Origin: Spirometra erinaceieuropaei
Taxonomy: Eukaryota > Platyhelminthes > Cestoda > Diphyllobothriidea > Diphyllobothriidae
Assembly: GCA_902702965.1 (NCBI GenBank)
Contig: CACRXP010000612.1
Location: 124,001-188,000, forward strand
Direction: 5' to 3'
Length of the DNA stretch: 64,000 nt
Part shown: piece after piece, positions 1-10,699 of the stretch
Layout of the letters: each line of letters opens with the position of its first letter
Numbering within the stretch: position 1 is the stretch's first letter
Made by a program: the position numbers and the translations under genes
The notes under the pieces: model-generated
Databases searched by the model: none
Seen by the model: the letters and a program-made list of their open reading frames with translations, nothing else
Told to the model about the DNA's origin: nothing

Positions 1-430
1 CGCAGTGACCTTACGGGTACCATATTCGGCGCTGAGACATTCCATGCGCAGGGGAAACAGCCATCTGCGCAGGACGCGGGCGCTCAACTATCCTGATGAC
101 AGTGGTCCAAACTCGCGAGTAACCATCACGTCAATATCCAGCCCGGATGATGAAATCGCCGCAATTAACTATTCGGACCTGGACTGACGAGCCATCATCG
201 CCATAATTACGACCCCCAGGGTTGATCACGGGAGCTGTTAATTATAGTGCGCATGTAGCCAACGGCGTCTACGCTTTATAAATGTCGCAGGCTTTGTGCG
301 TCCACTATCTTTAGCTGCAGCTGTCTCTGAGAGAAGGTCCGAAACTTCATCTTCTCGCATCTTCTTCTTCTTCCGGACACATAGTTTTGCCGATGACCTC
401 AGTATTTGCAACATTAACCAGAGGTGCAAG
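1..430 (+). repeat. PLE-associated 5'-type repeat, copy 1
   Basis: This sequence is shared with 15800-16150 and 32780-33210. All three carry a run ending in 'aattacgaccc', then an 'agctgttaatta'-like stretch, then a GGTCCGAAAC / GAATCCGAAAC box (here about 325-341). The window starts inside it. The block with the conserved box resembles the non-coding ends of Penelope-like elements, which are known to carry hammerhead-type ribozyme motifs. Here the upstream CTGATGA half is eroded. The 60-codon open frame at 5-187 lies in the repeat and resembles a frame at 32740-33021, so it may be a remnant of element sequence and not a host exon. Confidence 0.5.
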
Positions 431-1094
431 GGTTCAATGGGTGCAGCAGTTTTAAGCAGATTACTGCTTTCGATCCATACAATACTCCGGCATTTGCACT
501 CTCGCTATTTTAGAAAATTCTTCGGACTCGCCAGCAACATAGATTTTGTCACACCAAGTAACATGACATAATCGTTCTCCGGGGATTCCTTTACAGGTTT
601 TTGACTGTGTTTAGAGTATTTTACTGTTTCTTTGGCCGAGAGAAGTTGATTGAGATCGCGGAGGGAACTGCAAGATAGCACATTTAAAGGTGAGATGGAG
701 CGGGCACGATTTTAGCAGCAGCAGGGTGAAAGAACCCGCGTAAGGGCCCCGTTATAGTTGGGTAATGATAATGGGATTTTGCACGTGAGCAGCAAGAAAA
801 CAGAACCCAGAACCGCATAATCGGCAGAATGACTGAACTCTAGGGCATCAAATCGCACAGATGTGGTCATCTGACTTTCTCAAATCGACAAAATCATCGG
901 TTCTTTAAAAATTGGCGTTGGCAAGCCGATTCACACGGTTAGCGTCGAAAAATATATTTTTCAGCGCAACAAGGATAACACGCTCAGGTGTGCAACCAAA
1001 ATTTAGGACATATATTAGCAAAGAAATTTGCCGGGTGATACTACAGCGTCCATTCCTGCTCATATGTATAAGCATTGTGCTTGATAAAACTGCC
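431..1094. other. No recognised feature
   Basis: Only short overlapping open frames are present, with no recognisable domain, repeat or RNA. Confidence 0.4.
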
Positions 1095-1231
1095 TAGACA
1101 CATTTCCTGTGCAAGAAAAGCGTTTGCATTTTAAGGGAACTGGGGTAGTGAGCAAAGTAGACAATGGCCAAGTTGTCCAAAAATTCTCGTCAGTTTCTGT
1201 CATCGGGTTTCACGAGGCAGGTCACGTATTT
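1095..1231 (+). mobile_element. TA-element family 3, right end (degraded)
   Basis: The terminal 40 bases (about 1190-1231) match the right ends at 11945 and 30644: 'gtcagtttctgtcatc', then a 'tttcatgagataggtcacgta'-like end, here with several substitutions. The preceding stretch with 'gtgagcaaa' and 'gtccaaaaattc' also aligns with those copies. The final CTG has decayed to TTT before TA. No left terminus was found, so this is a truncated fragment. Confidence 0.45.
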
Positions 1232-2129
1232 TACATAGCCGGACAAAAAGGAAGGGACGTCGATTGTCCAGACAAACTGTAACCCCGATTGTACGCGGAC
1301 GGATATGAGCAGGGGCTTCAATGACAGAGATTGCCGGCTGGAAAAAAAATGCAAACGCCAGCATCGACACAAGTCTGTGAACAGTTGTATACGGCAGATC
1401 AGGGACAATAAAAAGGAACAATGCATGCGAGTACAAGGACGGTTGCCAAACCGACGCTGTGATGCGAAATGGTATTTGTCCTCGAGGCAGCAATTACTCC
1501 AGACAGTTAGTCCTTGGGCAGACGGCCGCCATTACTAAGGACATACTTTAAGTGTTGTGAGGGGCTGTATTTGCCTATCTTGGGCAAGGAGGGCCCGGTT
1601 TCTTTTGAAAAAATACCAGCAGCCAACTTAAAACTATCTTTCCTTCACAGCTATGCCCAAAGACGCTAAATTTATTTTCGGTTTGTACTGTACACTTGTA
1701 TTCCAGAAGTTTATGTAGGTCGCCCACGGAAATAGACGATACATGGATTTTAAAATGTCTTCCAAGTGACTGCATGCAAATACACAAAGCCTGGTAGCAA
1801 CATAATGAATACTGCAGTATATTTTTGCATCGCAAGGAGACGCATAAAGTATTTTTTTGATGAAACGGTAGGCCGAAGGACCCCACTTAACTGTCGGGTA
1901 GACTGTGAATCGTGTCAGGCGGAAATGTTTGTGGGGCAGCACACCAGACGGCCAGATAACGAAATGCAAAAATTTGCTTGAATTTCAAACTAAGTTCTTA
2001 TCTAACACTTTTTATGAGAACAGAATTGAGCGCGCCATTTGGAAAATAAACAAAAATCCAACCTTCATAAATAATGAAGTTTAAGTAGGGGTTGAGTTCA
2101 TGGGAAGTAACAGTTGTTGGCGGGGCAAT
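1232..2129. other. No recognised feature
   Basis: Overlapping frames of 70-110 codons on both strands between 1300 and 1980 show no domain I recognise and no consistent coding signal. Confidence 0.4.
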
Positions 2130-2184
2130 NNNNNNNNNNNNNNNNNNNNNNNNNNNNNNNNNNNNNNNNNNNNNNNNNNNNNNN
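2130..2184. other. Assembly gap (55 N)
   Basis: Run of N. Frames translated across it are meaningless. Confidence 1.
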
Positions 2185-5100
2185 TTCCGACCATACTAGG
2201 ACATGGTTTAGGCCATTCGTTAAAGACTGGAGGTGTGTCTGGCTATTCAGAGGATGTCCAACAACCACATCATCGGTATAGGTAACCAAAAGACAGCCAG
2301 CAGGCAGTTAGTCGTACATAATCAATTATTTATTTTCCATACCTCGTACACAGGTTTCATTGATTTCGCCGATGTACCACCCAGTAAAGCTCCACATGGG
2401 AAATTTTACAAAATCTCAGCATTTATGTGCACTTATATCTGTGTAAGCACACGACATTTTAGAAGTAACATTAGAAATTTATATCTTTGGCAACGAGATG
2501 GTCACCACTGAGATTTTCTGGTCTACCACGAAAGTCGATTTGATTATATAACCTGAACCTAATCAATAATCATCAGTCGACCACATAGTACTTACAATAG
2601 TTCAAAACATGTGTGATTAAACTTTGTTAAGTCGACTCCTTGTTCAGCCTTGACATGTGCTAAAAAAAGCAGGCGGGATCCAACTCAAAAAGCTTCTAAC
2701 TGAGTTTAAATAATAAGGTCGAGCATCTTTTTGTAGGAAAATAAAACCATTTGAACGTATTTACCCAACATTTTACTATGACCATGTTTTTTTATCGTGA
2801 TAACACGTTTTTTTGTCTCTTTTTTATAAAACAATAAATTTAAGTCCATTTTGGTGCCGTAAAAAAACAAGTACAAACAGGTTGACGTATTTTGTCCACG
2901 GCATTACGCCATACCCTAATGCGTCAAGAAATGTCTTATTGCCAAAATCACTTAGCAAAAAGACTATGGCATGTTCACCTCTAAATTAATGTCAACTGAC
3001 TCATCCATTCTGAAGAGAGAAAACTCATTCCCGCAAGTGCCTTCCACAAGCAGGTCAAAAAGGTCTTGAACGATTTTAATAAGTTTTACCACTGCATAAT
3101 AAATGGCTGTGACTTCCGTGTTTGAAGGAATACTGACAAAAATGGCAAGAACCTAAAAGTTAAATAATATGACGACGATAATTTTCCACTAGAGGAGCGG
3201 ACATTTTAACAAGAAAATGTTTATTACAGACAAAATGGCAGGGCTGACAAGGACAAGAGATTAAATTAGCCATTTTTGGCTTACTAGCAGACATACGTCC
3301 ATGCCTAACAAAAGGTTTGCGATTCCGGCGTTTTTTGGTTTGTCGTCCCTCACTTTTACGAAAATATGCACGGGCCGATTGTGGAGTTTCTTGTGATCGC
3401 GTAATGAACAACGGTACATGGGCGGACGCAGGTCGGGTATTGGGACGCAAACACTGTCTTGTGCTTCAGAACTCGATCAAAAGGCTCGTAGGCAGCTATG
3501 CAGCCTCTGGGTGCATGCACATGGCAGACTGTTGAAAACCATCAGCCAGCCATATACAGTCACACATTTTCAACCTTTAACGTTCGGAAGCGGCAGGTAG
3601 GCGAATATCTATCATAGTTAATTACGCGGTCACAATCGACTTAACAACAAATCGCTGAGTTGATTATCAAAGCGTTGTAATCTGAGTCAGCCAGATGCAT
3701 TTTCAAGTCCCAAAGGGTTGTAAAAATGTGCCTACGTAAAGGTGCCTGATAATGACTAATTAGACGGATGTTTGTTTCAATTTTCCATGCGTTGTTTTGG
3801 CAGTACTAGTCTATCGGCTGCTAGCGGACCTCCAGATCGGGCTGTAGTGCATAACAGCACCATCATGCTCTGCGACGCGGTCGGCGCACATGTCTCTACC
3901 GCGTTTTTACCATCAGCTCACCTTATAGTGCCTTTTACTTGCCATGAAAGTGTCATTATGGGGACTATGTAAAACGATTTACTCTTATTTAAATCATAAA
4001 CAACTATCTACTGTGACCCATATGGCCGTGTTTACATTGCGTACGCCTAGCGATTACTAATGGAAGACACCACACATTCCTTAGCAATCCTGACCCTCAC
4101 TAAACAAAATTTACATTCAATTTCCGTCTATTGTATGGTAACAAATAATGATATTCATATTCCTTACATATAAGCAGTCTCTGGTTTAACTGCAAGGTTT
4201 ATTGGCAGCCAGCTATTATGACAGTGTCAAGCAGAATTATATGGTACGGCCTGAGGTTTCTTGTTTTTTACCAATGCTGGAAAAAATAACAAGTTTTATT
4301 CGACATCCGTGTAAAGTAACCTGTTTATACGACCAATGTAAGTTAATACTAATTTTTAAATTTCTCACATCACCCACAACGCATTTTGTCTGCTGCAGAA
4401 CATTTAAACTTTACGTGAGATCCAATCATTTTGTCTAACAAAAGGGAAACATTTGTAAAACATTCTCCTCTTACTCTTGTTAGCGGTGAAATACAGTTCC
4501 TTAATAAGCCAGCTTGATTTATAAAACCAGCGTTTGAGGAACGTCCGCACATACTGCATTATAAAGCTGATTTACTGATGCCGCCGCGTAGTCTGAGTTC
4601 AGACGAGGTCCAACTGCTTGTGGAAGCGTTTGTAAGCTCCACATAAACACACCTTCAGTCCGCCATAGCTACGTTTTTATACTCAAAGATTTTATAATTA
4701 GGCTAACTTGTTCGTGTCTAAACAGACTGCTTTCCGTTACTGTTCCTTGTATCAGATGGCACTTGCACCCTCTAGTTCAACAAATTTTTATTTTTGCAAC
4801 AAAGGGTAATGCTGACTTCCGCTTTGCCAACGCCCCACTTCCTAATTACTCCCCACCACAATGTGCGTTGCCAGAGAAACAGACTTGGTAACTTAGCATT
4901 TCAGAATGTCCCTGAAATGCTGTAGGTCCCATTGTGGCCGCCGACAAATAAGCGTATTTGGTGGATTTTGAATAATTCATGCCAGTCCGCTGGGTATTCA
5001 CAGCACTAATGTTTTGTACTTATCGGCTTATCTACAAAGAAATCAGCTCAAAAGGAATTTTCATGCCGACTTAGTGTACTATATATCCCCCCGCCAAGAA

Positions 5101-5247
5101 AGGTTGTTGTAAAATTGCGCCAAAAAGTGTTTTATCGCTGAACGTATTACGCATCGTCAGAGCCAGCAAATGAACATACATATTAGTATCGATAAAGTCT
5201 GCGGTACTTGAAATATTCTGTCGTTAAACAACAACGCAACCGCTGAA
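2185..5247. other. Unrecognised AT-rich sequence
   Basis: Nothing with recognisable homology was found. A stretch at about 4953-5000 ('ttggtggattttgaataat') resembles the 3' part of the second SINE family at 39.5 kb, which is too short to call. Open frames (for example 3160-3450 minus and 4202-4438 plus) have no known motif. Confidence 0.4.
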
Positions 5248-5625
5248 ATGAACAATTCTAACAGCCATCACCGAACACAGGTTAATAGGAAAATTAATTC
5301 AATTTATTCGATTTCTTCATTGCAGTTTTTAAATGCCGTGATACCTACTCGACAGTACTTCCATTACAATTCCATTTTCCGCGTGCTTTCCTCGCGGCAT
5401 TTTTCTCCCCTAGACAATGTCCTAGTATTGAATCTGTCGGTGATATTCTGTTGTGAAACCCTTTGGTCCCAAAAGCATGCATGTGGCGGGTCCGACGGAT
5501 TCGGCCTCGTCGACAGTAAAGTCTCAGTCAGGTCCACGGGTAAATACTTTCTAACATTTACTCTTAAGATCGACACGGTATTTTTCTCACTTCTTCACTT
5601 CAAAGGACGCCTCCATTCTCTGTGA
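5248..5625 (+). other. Unrecognised 125-codon open frame
   Basis: An ATG-initiated frame of 125 residues opening with an Asn/Ser-rich stretch. I see no domain, signal peptide or repeat, and no splice context supports it. In AT-rich eukaryotic DNA this length arises by chance. The opposite strand is also open for 70 codons (5364-5576). It could be part of an undescribed exon, but nothing in the sequence shows this. Confidence 0.1.
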
Positions 5626-6432
5626 ATTTCTGTCTCTCACTGTGGCTAAATACTGCAACTGGCTTCCGAAACTCAGCTGACGTAAGCAAACATTAACCTT
5701 TTGTAGATGGATCATACAGTAGTCGAAAATGAGCGAAAGTATCTGCTTCTCCGTCTTTCGACGACAAAAGACTTGTTGCCTACCAACGCTACATTTCCTT
5801 TCGCTTCTACTTTTCTCTATCTGGTATGAGCACCCATATACAAACGCCTTACGACGGACAAAAGGATTACCTTACGGGTAACAAAAGCTTCGACGTCATT
5901 CGAGTTTCTGCCCACGTAGTTTTGTTCTCTTTTCGACCGCGCTGTGCTGTGCAGACTACGTCCCGGTAGTCGGGATAAATACTATCGTGTTTCATCGGTT
6001 AGGTTTTTGGGCCAATACTTTGCCAACGCATTCATAGTAATCAGACGTGTTGGCCTTATTAAAATTTAGCGACCTTCTTGACTAAAATGTTAGTGGTATG
6101 TTTATGGTATTTAAGTATGCATAAGTAAGATCAACATAGAAAAAAAAACAAAAGGTCGAAAAACGAGTAATCATTATTAAGGGAACATAATCCGTTGGTT
6201 AGGTTCTCATCAACATAGACGGACAAATAATTAATCATCTAAACCTGACTATTATTAAATTATGAATTGCGTCATTAAAGGTGCAAAGAATCGCCAAAAT
6301 TCGGTAAAACGTCTCACTGCCCATCGTGTCTGCTTGCAAAATCTCAGTGGCCAAAAGTTGGAGTGAAATATAGGCAAACATAATTCAACCCCATGAGGTG
6401 GGCATCAGCTGGCTCAAATAACTGCCTTCAAT
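5626..6432. other. No recognised feature
   Basis: AT-rich sequence with homopolymer A runs near 6141-6152. No domain, repeat copy or RNA was identified. Confidence 0.4.
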
Positions 6433-6909
6433 TTAATCGCAGGGCTTGAGTATGGGGTTATCTTGCGGAATCCAACTAATCGAGCTGCAAATGCTAATTG
6501 TATACTGAGGCAGTAAGGACAATTTATTGGATCGGAAGTTAAACTGGCGTCTGGAAATTTTGGCATGTTGTTTGAAGACAACGCTTACTGTCGTCAAATA
6601 TGCTGAACTCATAATCTGTTTAACAGAATTCATCTGCCGCTGCGTAGTTAAAAGAAAGTGCAAGTTGAGTTTTTGTAGGGCTGGTTTTTTGACATTTTTC
6701 TTGCAGTGGCGGGAGATGTCAAGCGAACAAATTGGCGAATTCTGCGATGGTATGTTTCTTATTGTTTTCCTGTAAAACAGCAAGCCACTGGAATTCATAT
6801 GTGGTCTCAATTGCAACGCAGTGCGTATTGGTGTACCAGTAAATAGAAAAATAGGCATTTTTTCAAAAAAATAAATTTTAATGCTGTCTGGTCCAGTTTT
6901 GGAAACCAT
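6433..6909 (-). other. Unrecognised 158-codon open frame
   Basis: The longest gap-free frame outside the PLE copies: 158 residues, rich in Ser, Lys, Ile and Leu, with an ATG start at 6909. I recognise no domain, catalytic motif, transmembrane segment or repeat. An 82-codon frame overlaps on the plus strand. Composition and lack of family resemblance favour chance or an old element remnant. A single exon of an unknown gene is possible. Confidence 0.15.
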
Positions 6910-7202
6910 GGCGGTCTAGATGTAGTTAAACTCACAACATTAAGTAATAGCCTTAGAGACAGCCACCGCGCTCAGCGCTTAAGCCCATTAAGGGGCTGTT
7001 ACTTCAAGCACGTCTGAGTCAAGTCGCTTGTTCCGCCTACTGCGACGTGCAGAATGTCATTTAAGTAATACGATGTATTCTACGGATGCGTTTTAATGGA
7101 CCGCCCCGGCAGGTCTTCCCCGGTGAACCAATATTAATTATTAAATCAGTGAACCGCAACGCTCAAACTTACAAAGCAGAATTTGTGAAATTTAATAATT
7201 TT
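6910..7202. other. No recognised feature
   Basis: No repeat or domain recognised. AT-rich 'ttaataatttta' tracts just before 7203 mark the edge of the neighbouring SINE. Confidence 0.4.
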
Positions 7203-7314
7203 AATAATGGGAGGGGGAGCTCACCGATCGTTCTTCTGAACTCACTCGTTCCACTGTGCCTTACAAGGCCCTCTCTGGAGACCAACCAGCACTCGCACAG
7301 CGGCAGATGATATA
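7203..7314 (-). repeat. tRNA-derived SINE, distal part of the copy split by a palindromic element
   Basis: Read on the minus strand this runs from 'tatatcat' through 'gccgctgtgc', 'gctggttgg' and 'gatcggtgagc' to 'ccccctcccat'. That is the same module seen at 8464-8575, 9434-9556 and 55238. The SINE continues at 8310 on the far side of the 995-bp insertion. The proximal body there ends 'ccattctgcc' and joins this module through the TA used as the insertion target. Confidence 0.75.
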
Positions 7315-8309
7315 CAGTGAGCGACCGATCTCATGAAATGTTGGCTGACATTCTGAAATGCGTTTTCGATTAGGAAGGATTTCTTGGTCGCGGTTGTAAT
7401 ACTGATTATTTTGCGGCATACTTTTATAGCATTTCAGACTCGGCAGGATGTCAATTTTTAAATGCACTTCTTTGTAATCCCCTGTAGAAAGCCTGCTCGG
7501 TAAAAAATGACTACTTTAGTAATATGCCTTTTTCCCATTGATTTTCGAGGGTCTTGGAAATTCAAATATATTTTATAGAAACCATAAACAAATATATGCT
7601 TTCTTTTAGTCAATCAATAGAGAATCACGTCTTCTTTATATTTTATACTTACGGAAGGAGTATAATTGGGTTTTTAAAAAGTTTCTAATTATGAGACTTC
7701 TTAAGACCGCGAAATGTGCATTCACATAGCATCGTTCCTGGCCGTTTAAAACTGCTCCTCATAAAACGTACAGCATGGTCCGCATCCATTGCAAAATTTT
7801 ATGGACTGTGCAGGAAATTTCTTTAATGACAGAAAAATACGGGATTTTCTTTACGCAGAACGCATGCACCTGGTAGAGTGAAATCACTAAGCGCTAATGC
7901 AACGAATGATCAGGCTTCAAATTATTCGGCAATTAAAAACTTTTTTAAAACCTAATTGTACTCCTTTCTTAAGTATAAAATATAAAGAAGACGTGATTCT
8001 CTATTGACTGACTAAAAGAAAGCATATTTTTGTTCATGGTTTCTATAAAATATATTTGAATTTCCAAGACCCTCGAAAATCAATGGGAAAAAATGCATGC
8101 CACTCAGGTAGTCATTTTTATTACCAAGCACGCTTTTTACAGGAGATTGAAAAGAAGTTAACTTTAAAGCCGACATGCGGTCGAGTCCAAAATGTTATAA
8201 GAGTATGACTTAAAATAATCAGTATCACAACCGCGATCAAGTAATCCTTCCTAATCAAAAACGCATTTTAGAATTTCAGCTAACATTTCATGAGATCGGT
8301 CACTCACTG
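7315..8309. mobile_element. Palindromic TA-flanked element, family 1, copy A (995 bp)
   Basis: Begins CAGTGAGCGACCGATCTCAT and ends with its imperfect reverse complement (ATGAGATCGGTCACTCACTG). TA flanks both ends (7313-7314 and 8310-8311). The arms, several hundred bases each, are inverted copies. Examples are 'ctcggtaaaaaatgacta' paired with 'tagtcatttttattac', and 'ttttatagaaaccat' paired with 'atggtttctataaaa'. A short unique centre remains and no transposase frame is present. CAGTG termini plus TA duplication are typical of Tc1/mariner-type elements, so I infer a non-autonomous (MITE or foldback) element. Confidence 0.85.
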
Positions 8310-8463
8310 TAGGCAGAATGGCTGTACTGGCAAAGACAACGAAGAATGGGATGGCCATTTCTGGCTTATTAGCCGTCGTCAGCCAGTCATACCCAATCCC
8401 GAATTGTGGAACACCCGAGGCTCGAACTCGCGACCTGTAAGTTGGAAGCCCACGCCTCTAATG
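8310..8463 (-). repeat. tRNA-derived SINE body (antisense), copy split by the 7315-8309 element
   Basis: The plus strand reads 'ggcagaatgg', 'ggccatttctggcttatta', 'gccgtcgtcagccag' and 'gaggctcgaactcgcgacc'. On the minus strand this gives the internal B-box-like GAGTTCGAGCC of a tRNA-related promoter and the conserved SINE body. The A box end is missing. At 8464 the sequence switches to the plus-oriented SINE module. Confidence 0.8.
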
Positions 8464-8781
8464 CCATTCTGCTTATATCATGCGCCGCTATGCAGCTGCT
8501 GGTTGGGCTCAGAAGAGAGCCCGTAAGGCACAACACAACGAGTGTGTTGCGTAAGAAGGATCGGTGATCGTCCCCTAGCGTTGCATATTCCTGATGGAAA
8601 CCGACAGAGCAACGGGCTCGTGGCCCAGTGGTTAGAGGCTTGAACTTCAAACTAACAGGTCGCGAATTCAATGCTCGTGTATTTCACACTTCGGGCTTGT
8701 GTATGACTGGCTGAAGACGGCCAAAAGCAAGAAATGTCCATTCCAGTCTCCCTTCCCTTTGTCGGTAATAACATACTGCCT
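8464..8781 (+). repeat. tRNA-derived SINE, module plus body
   Basis: Order: module ('atcatgcgccgct', 'gctgctggttgggctc', 'gatcggtgatcgtccccta'), linker ('gcatattcctgatgg'), then the tRNA-like head with A-box-like TGGCCCAGTGGTTAGAGG at about 8621. A B-box-like stretch lies at 8659-8675, followed by the body 'gactggctgaagacgg' and the end 'tactgcct'. Pol III promoter boxes of this type identify a tRNA-derived SINE. It needs a LINE's reverse transcriptase to move and encodes no protein. Confidence 0.8.
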
Positions 8782-9239
8782 ACATTCTGATTATGTTCTA
8801 ATAAGGATTTAATAAACTACCACCGGGCAACTTAAAGACTCACCAACCAATATGTCCGTTTAATGGATTTTCATCTCGAATCGCACTTCTTCGTAGAAGA
8901 ACGCTCAGTTTTAAAAAAATCCTGCATGAACTAAAAGACACTGTTTATATTTTGCGTTTATTACTTTGCATTTAATATTTCATATGTTTTAAAGTAAACA
9001 GACGTGACTAAACGTTTATTTCAACGGCTGCGCATAACTAAGGTTTATTTAAACCCAATCACTGCAAATAACACGTACAAGGCTTTACATGTTATCCGAA
9101 ACACATTTCAGCTTAAATAATGCTTTCAAGTTAAAGATTGTTACTGGTGTTTTGGCTTAGATTTGATTGTAAAAATCACCATTCCATGTTTTTTAGAGGG
9201 AATTTTGTAAGGCATTCGTAAATATGACCCCATTCAGAT
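8782..9239. other. No recognised feature
   Basis: AT-rich spacer between the SINE and the next palindromic-element remnant. Nothing recognised. Confidence 0.4.
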
Positions 9240-9775
9240 GACTTACTGCGTCGCCATATTAGCGCGGTCCTATATGTGTGGACATAACACGGTCTTAAAA
9301 ATCTCAGAATTAGAAACTTTTTTTAAAACCTAAACATACACTTTCTCCGGCACAAAATATCAAGACAAGGTGAGTTTGTATTAAAGGAGTGAATGATAGC
9401 ATATTTAGGCAGAATGATATTACTGACAAATACAAATACCATTCTGCCTATATATCATGCGCCGCTGTGCGTCTGCTGGTTGGGCTCGAGAGAGAGCCCT
9501 TAAGGCACAACGGAACGATTGATTTCCGTATGAACGATCGGTGAGCGCCCCCTACCATGATAGCATATTGTTGTGCATGTTTTCTATAAACTGCATTTGA
9601 TTTTATAAGACTATAGAAAATCAATAGGAAAAGGGCACGAAAGTCAAGTCGTCATTTTTGCCGAGTGTGCTTTATGCAGATGATCAAAAAGTAGTGCGTT
9701 TAAAAACCCATTTCCTGGCAAGTCCGAAATGCTATAGGATTATGCCTTATGCTAATCAATTTTTACAAGATAATC
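9240..9775. mobile_element. Palindromic TA-element, family 1, truncated right half, interrupted by a SINE
   Basis: Matches the right halves of the complete elements: 'cttaaaaatctcagaattagaaacttttt', then 'agcatattgttgtgcatg', 'ttttctataaa', 'atcaataggaaa', 'gtcgtcatttttgcc' and 'aagtccgaaatgctatagg'. It most resembles the copy at 23125-24096. The right terminus (TTTCATGAGA..CACTG) is missing and PLE sequence begins at about 9778. A SINE sits inside (9406-9556). Confidence 0.65.
9406..9556 (+). repeat. SINE insertion with 13-bp target-site duplication
   Basis: Flanked by ATGATAGCATATT at 9393-9405 and 9557-9569. Uninterrupted palindromic elements at 8015, 27980 and 44560 show the empty site ('aaagaaagcatattt'). 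The insert starts with the inverted SINE terminus 'aggcagaatgatattac', then passes through a short spacer into the direct sequence 'taccattctgcct'. It continues with the complete SINE module to 'gagcgccccctacc'. It has no tRNA-like head of its own. Confidence 0.85.
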
Positions 9776-9777
9776 TA

Positions 9778-10190
9778 AGTAGCCGCCTACAACGAGCTTC
9801 CTGGTACAGAGGGTGCGTGACCATATGCCCGCATGGCTAGACAGTGGTGAGACCCATTCGGTTTCGAGTTCTATTCTTGCAAATTTAATCGGTACGGATC
9901 ACCGAGTTGATGCCAAGTAAGCATTTCAGGTTGTCTATCAGACAGCAACAAGCTTATCTAAAGGCATACAACAACGGATAGTAGCAACGGCCGAGGCAGT
10001 GGCTATACCAGTAGCGGATCCGGTGTTATGTTGTCAGAAAACCCTGACACAAGCGCTCTCTCTGCCGCGGCCAACGCCAATTACACGTGATGACGACATG
10101 TTGCCTCAAATCCCTGATTACAGTGAAAGGTACTTCTTGTAGTCAATCTAAGAACATCACTCAAAGTCTCGCTTTCCCCCCCTCCCCCAG
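9778..10190 (+). pseudogene. Penelope-like element, GIY-YIG endonuclease C-terminal fragment
   Basis: Aligns at DNA and protein level with 14390-14690. Shared points are HMPAWL, 'SSSILANLIGTDHRVDA' against the homologous SSILAHMVDTGHRVDA, then 'AFQVVY', 'QRIVATAEAVAI' and 'VLCCQKTLTQA'. An in-frame TAA follows VDAK and the upstream part is shifted, so it is dead. The region encodes the end of the GIY-YIG nuclease domain that PLEs use with their reverse transcriptase to nick target DNA. Sequence after 10080, including a C-rich run near 10180, corresponds to the 3' untranslated part of the 14.7-kb copy. It abuts the truncated palindromic element on the left. Confidence 0.7.
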
Positions 10191-10699
10191 CTCTAAGGAC
10201 CAAAACCCGCCGACCTCTTCATGTGGGTGGCGTGGGAATATGACTGTTTATGACTTAATTGCCCTTGAGACACCTATAAACAGTGTTAATTTTATACATT
10301 TTCATTCCTTCACATAACTGTATAGGCGTAACGAACAATTATCGAAACCACGTGTATGCCAATTAAAACTTTCAAAAGAAACGCTCTTTAACAAAACAAA
10401 ACTCCGGCCTTGCACTCGTTAGAACGTCCTTGAGACCATGTAAATAAGCTGTCACTACGTCTTGATGACAAGTATCCCTCACTTACACAAATACCGACAA
10501 CGGGACGTCGATCACTAATCAAGCAAATGCCTTCAAATTACCAACGTCAATGCGTCGTAACAGATACCATGACATCAGATTAACTATGGACAAATGCGCT
10601 GATTCGCCCTGAGAATGGATTTCCGGCGTTGAACTTTATTTCTATCATCTTCTTTGTGCAACTGCGGATTTTCAAAAACTGCCAACCAGTTGATGACAG
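10191..10699. other. No recognised feature
   Basis: Probably includes PLE 3' non-coding sequence at its start. Nothing else recognised. Confidence 0.4.

Noticed and set aside
8387..8671. 94-codon minus-strand frame with a Cys-rich stretch
   Set aside because: Lies wholly within two abutting SINE copies.
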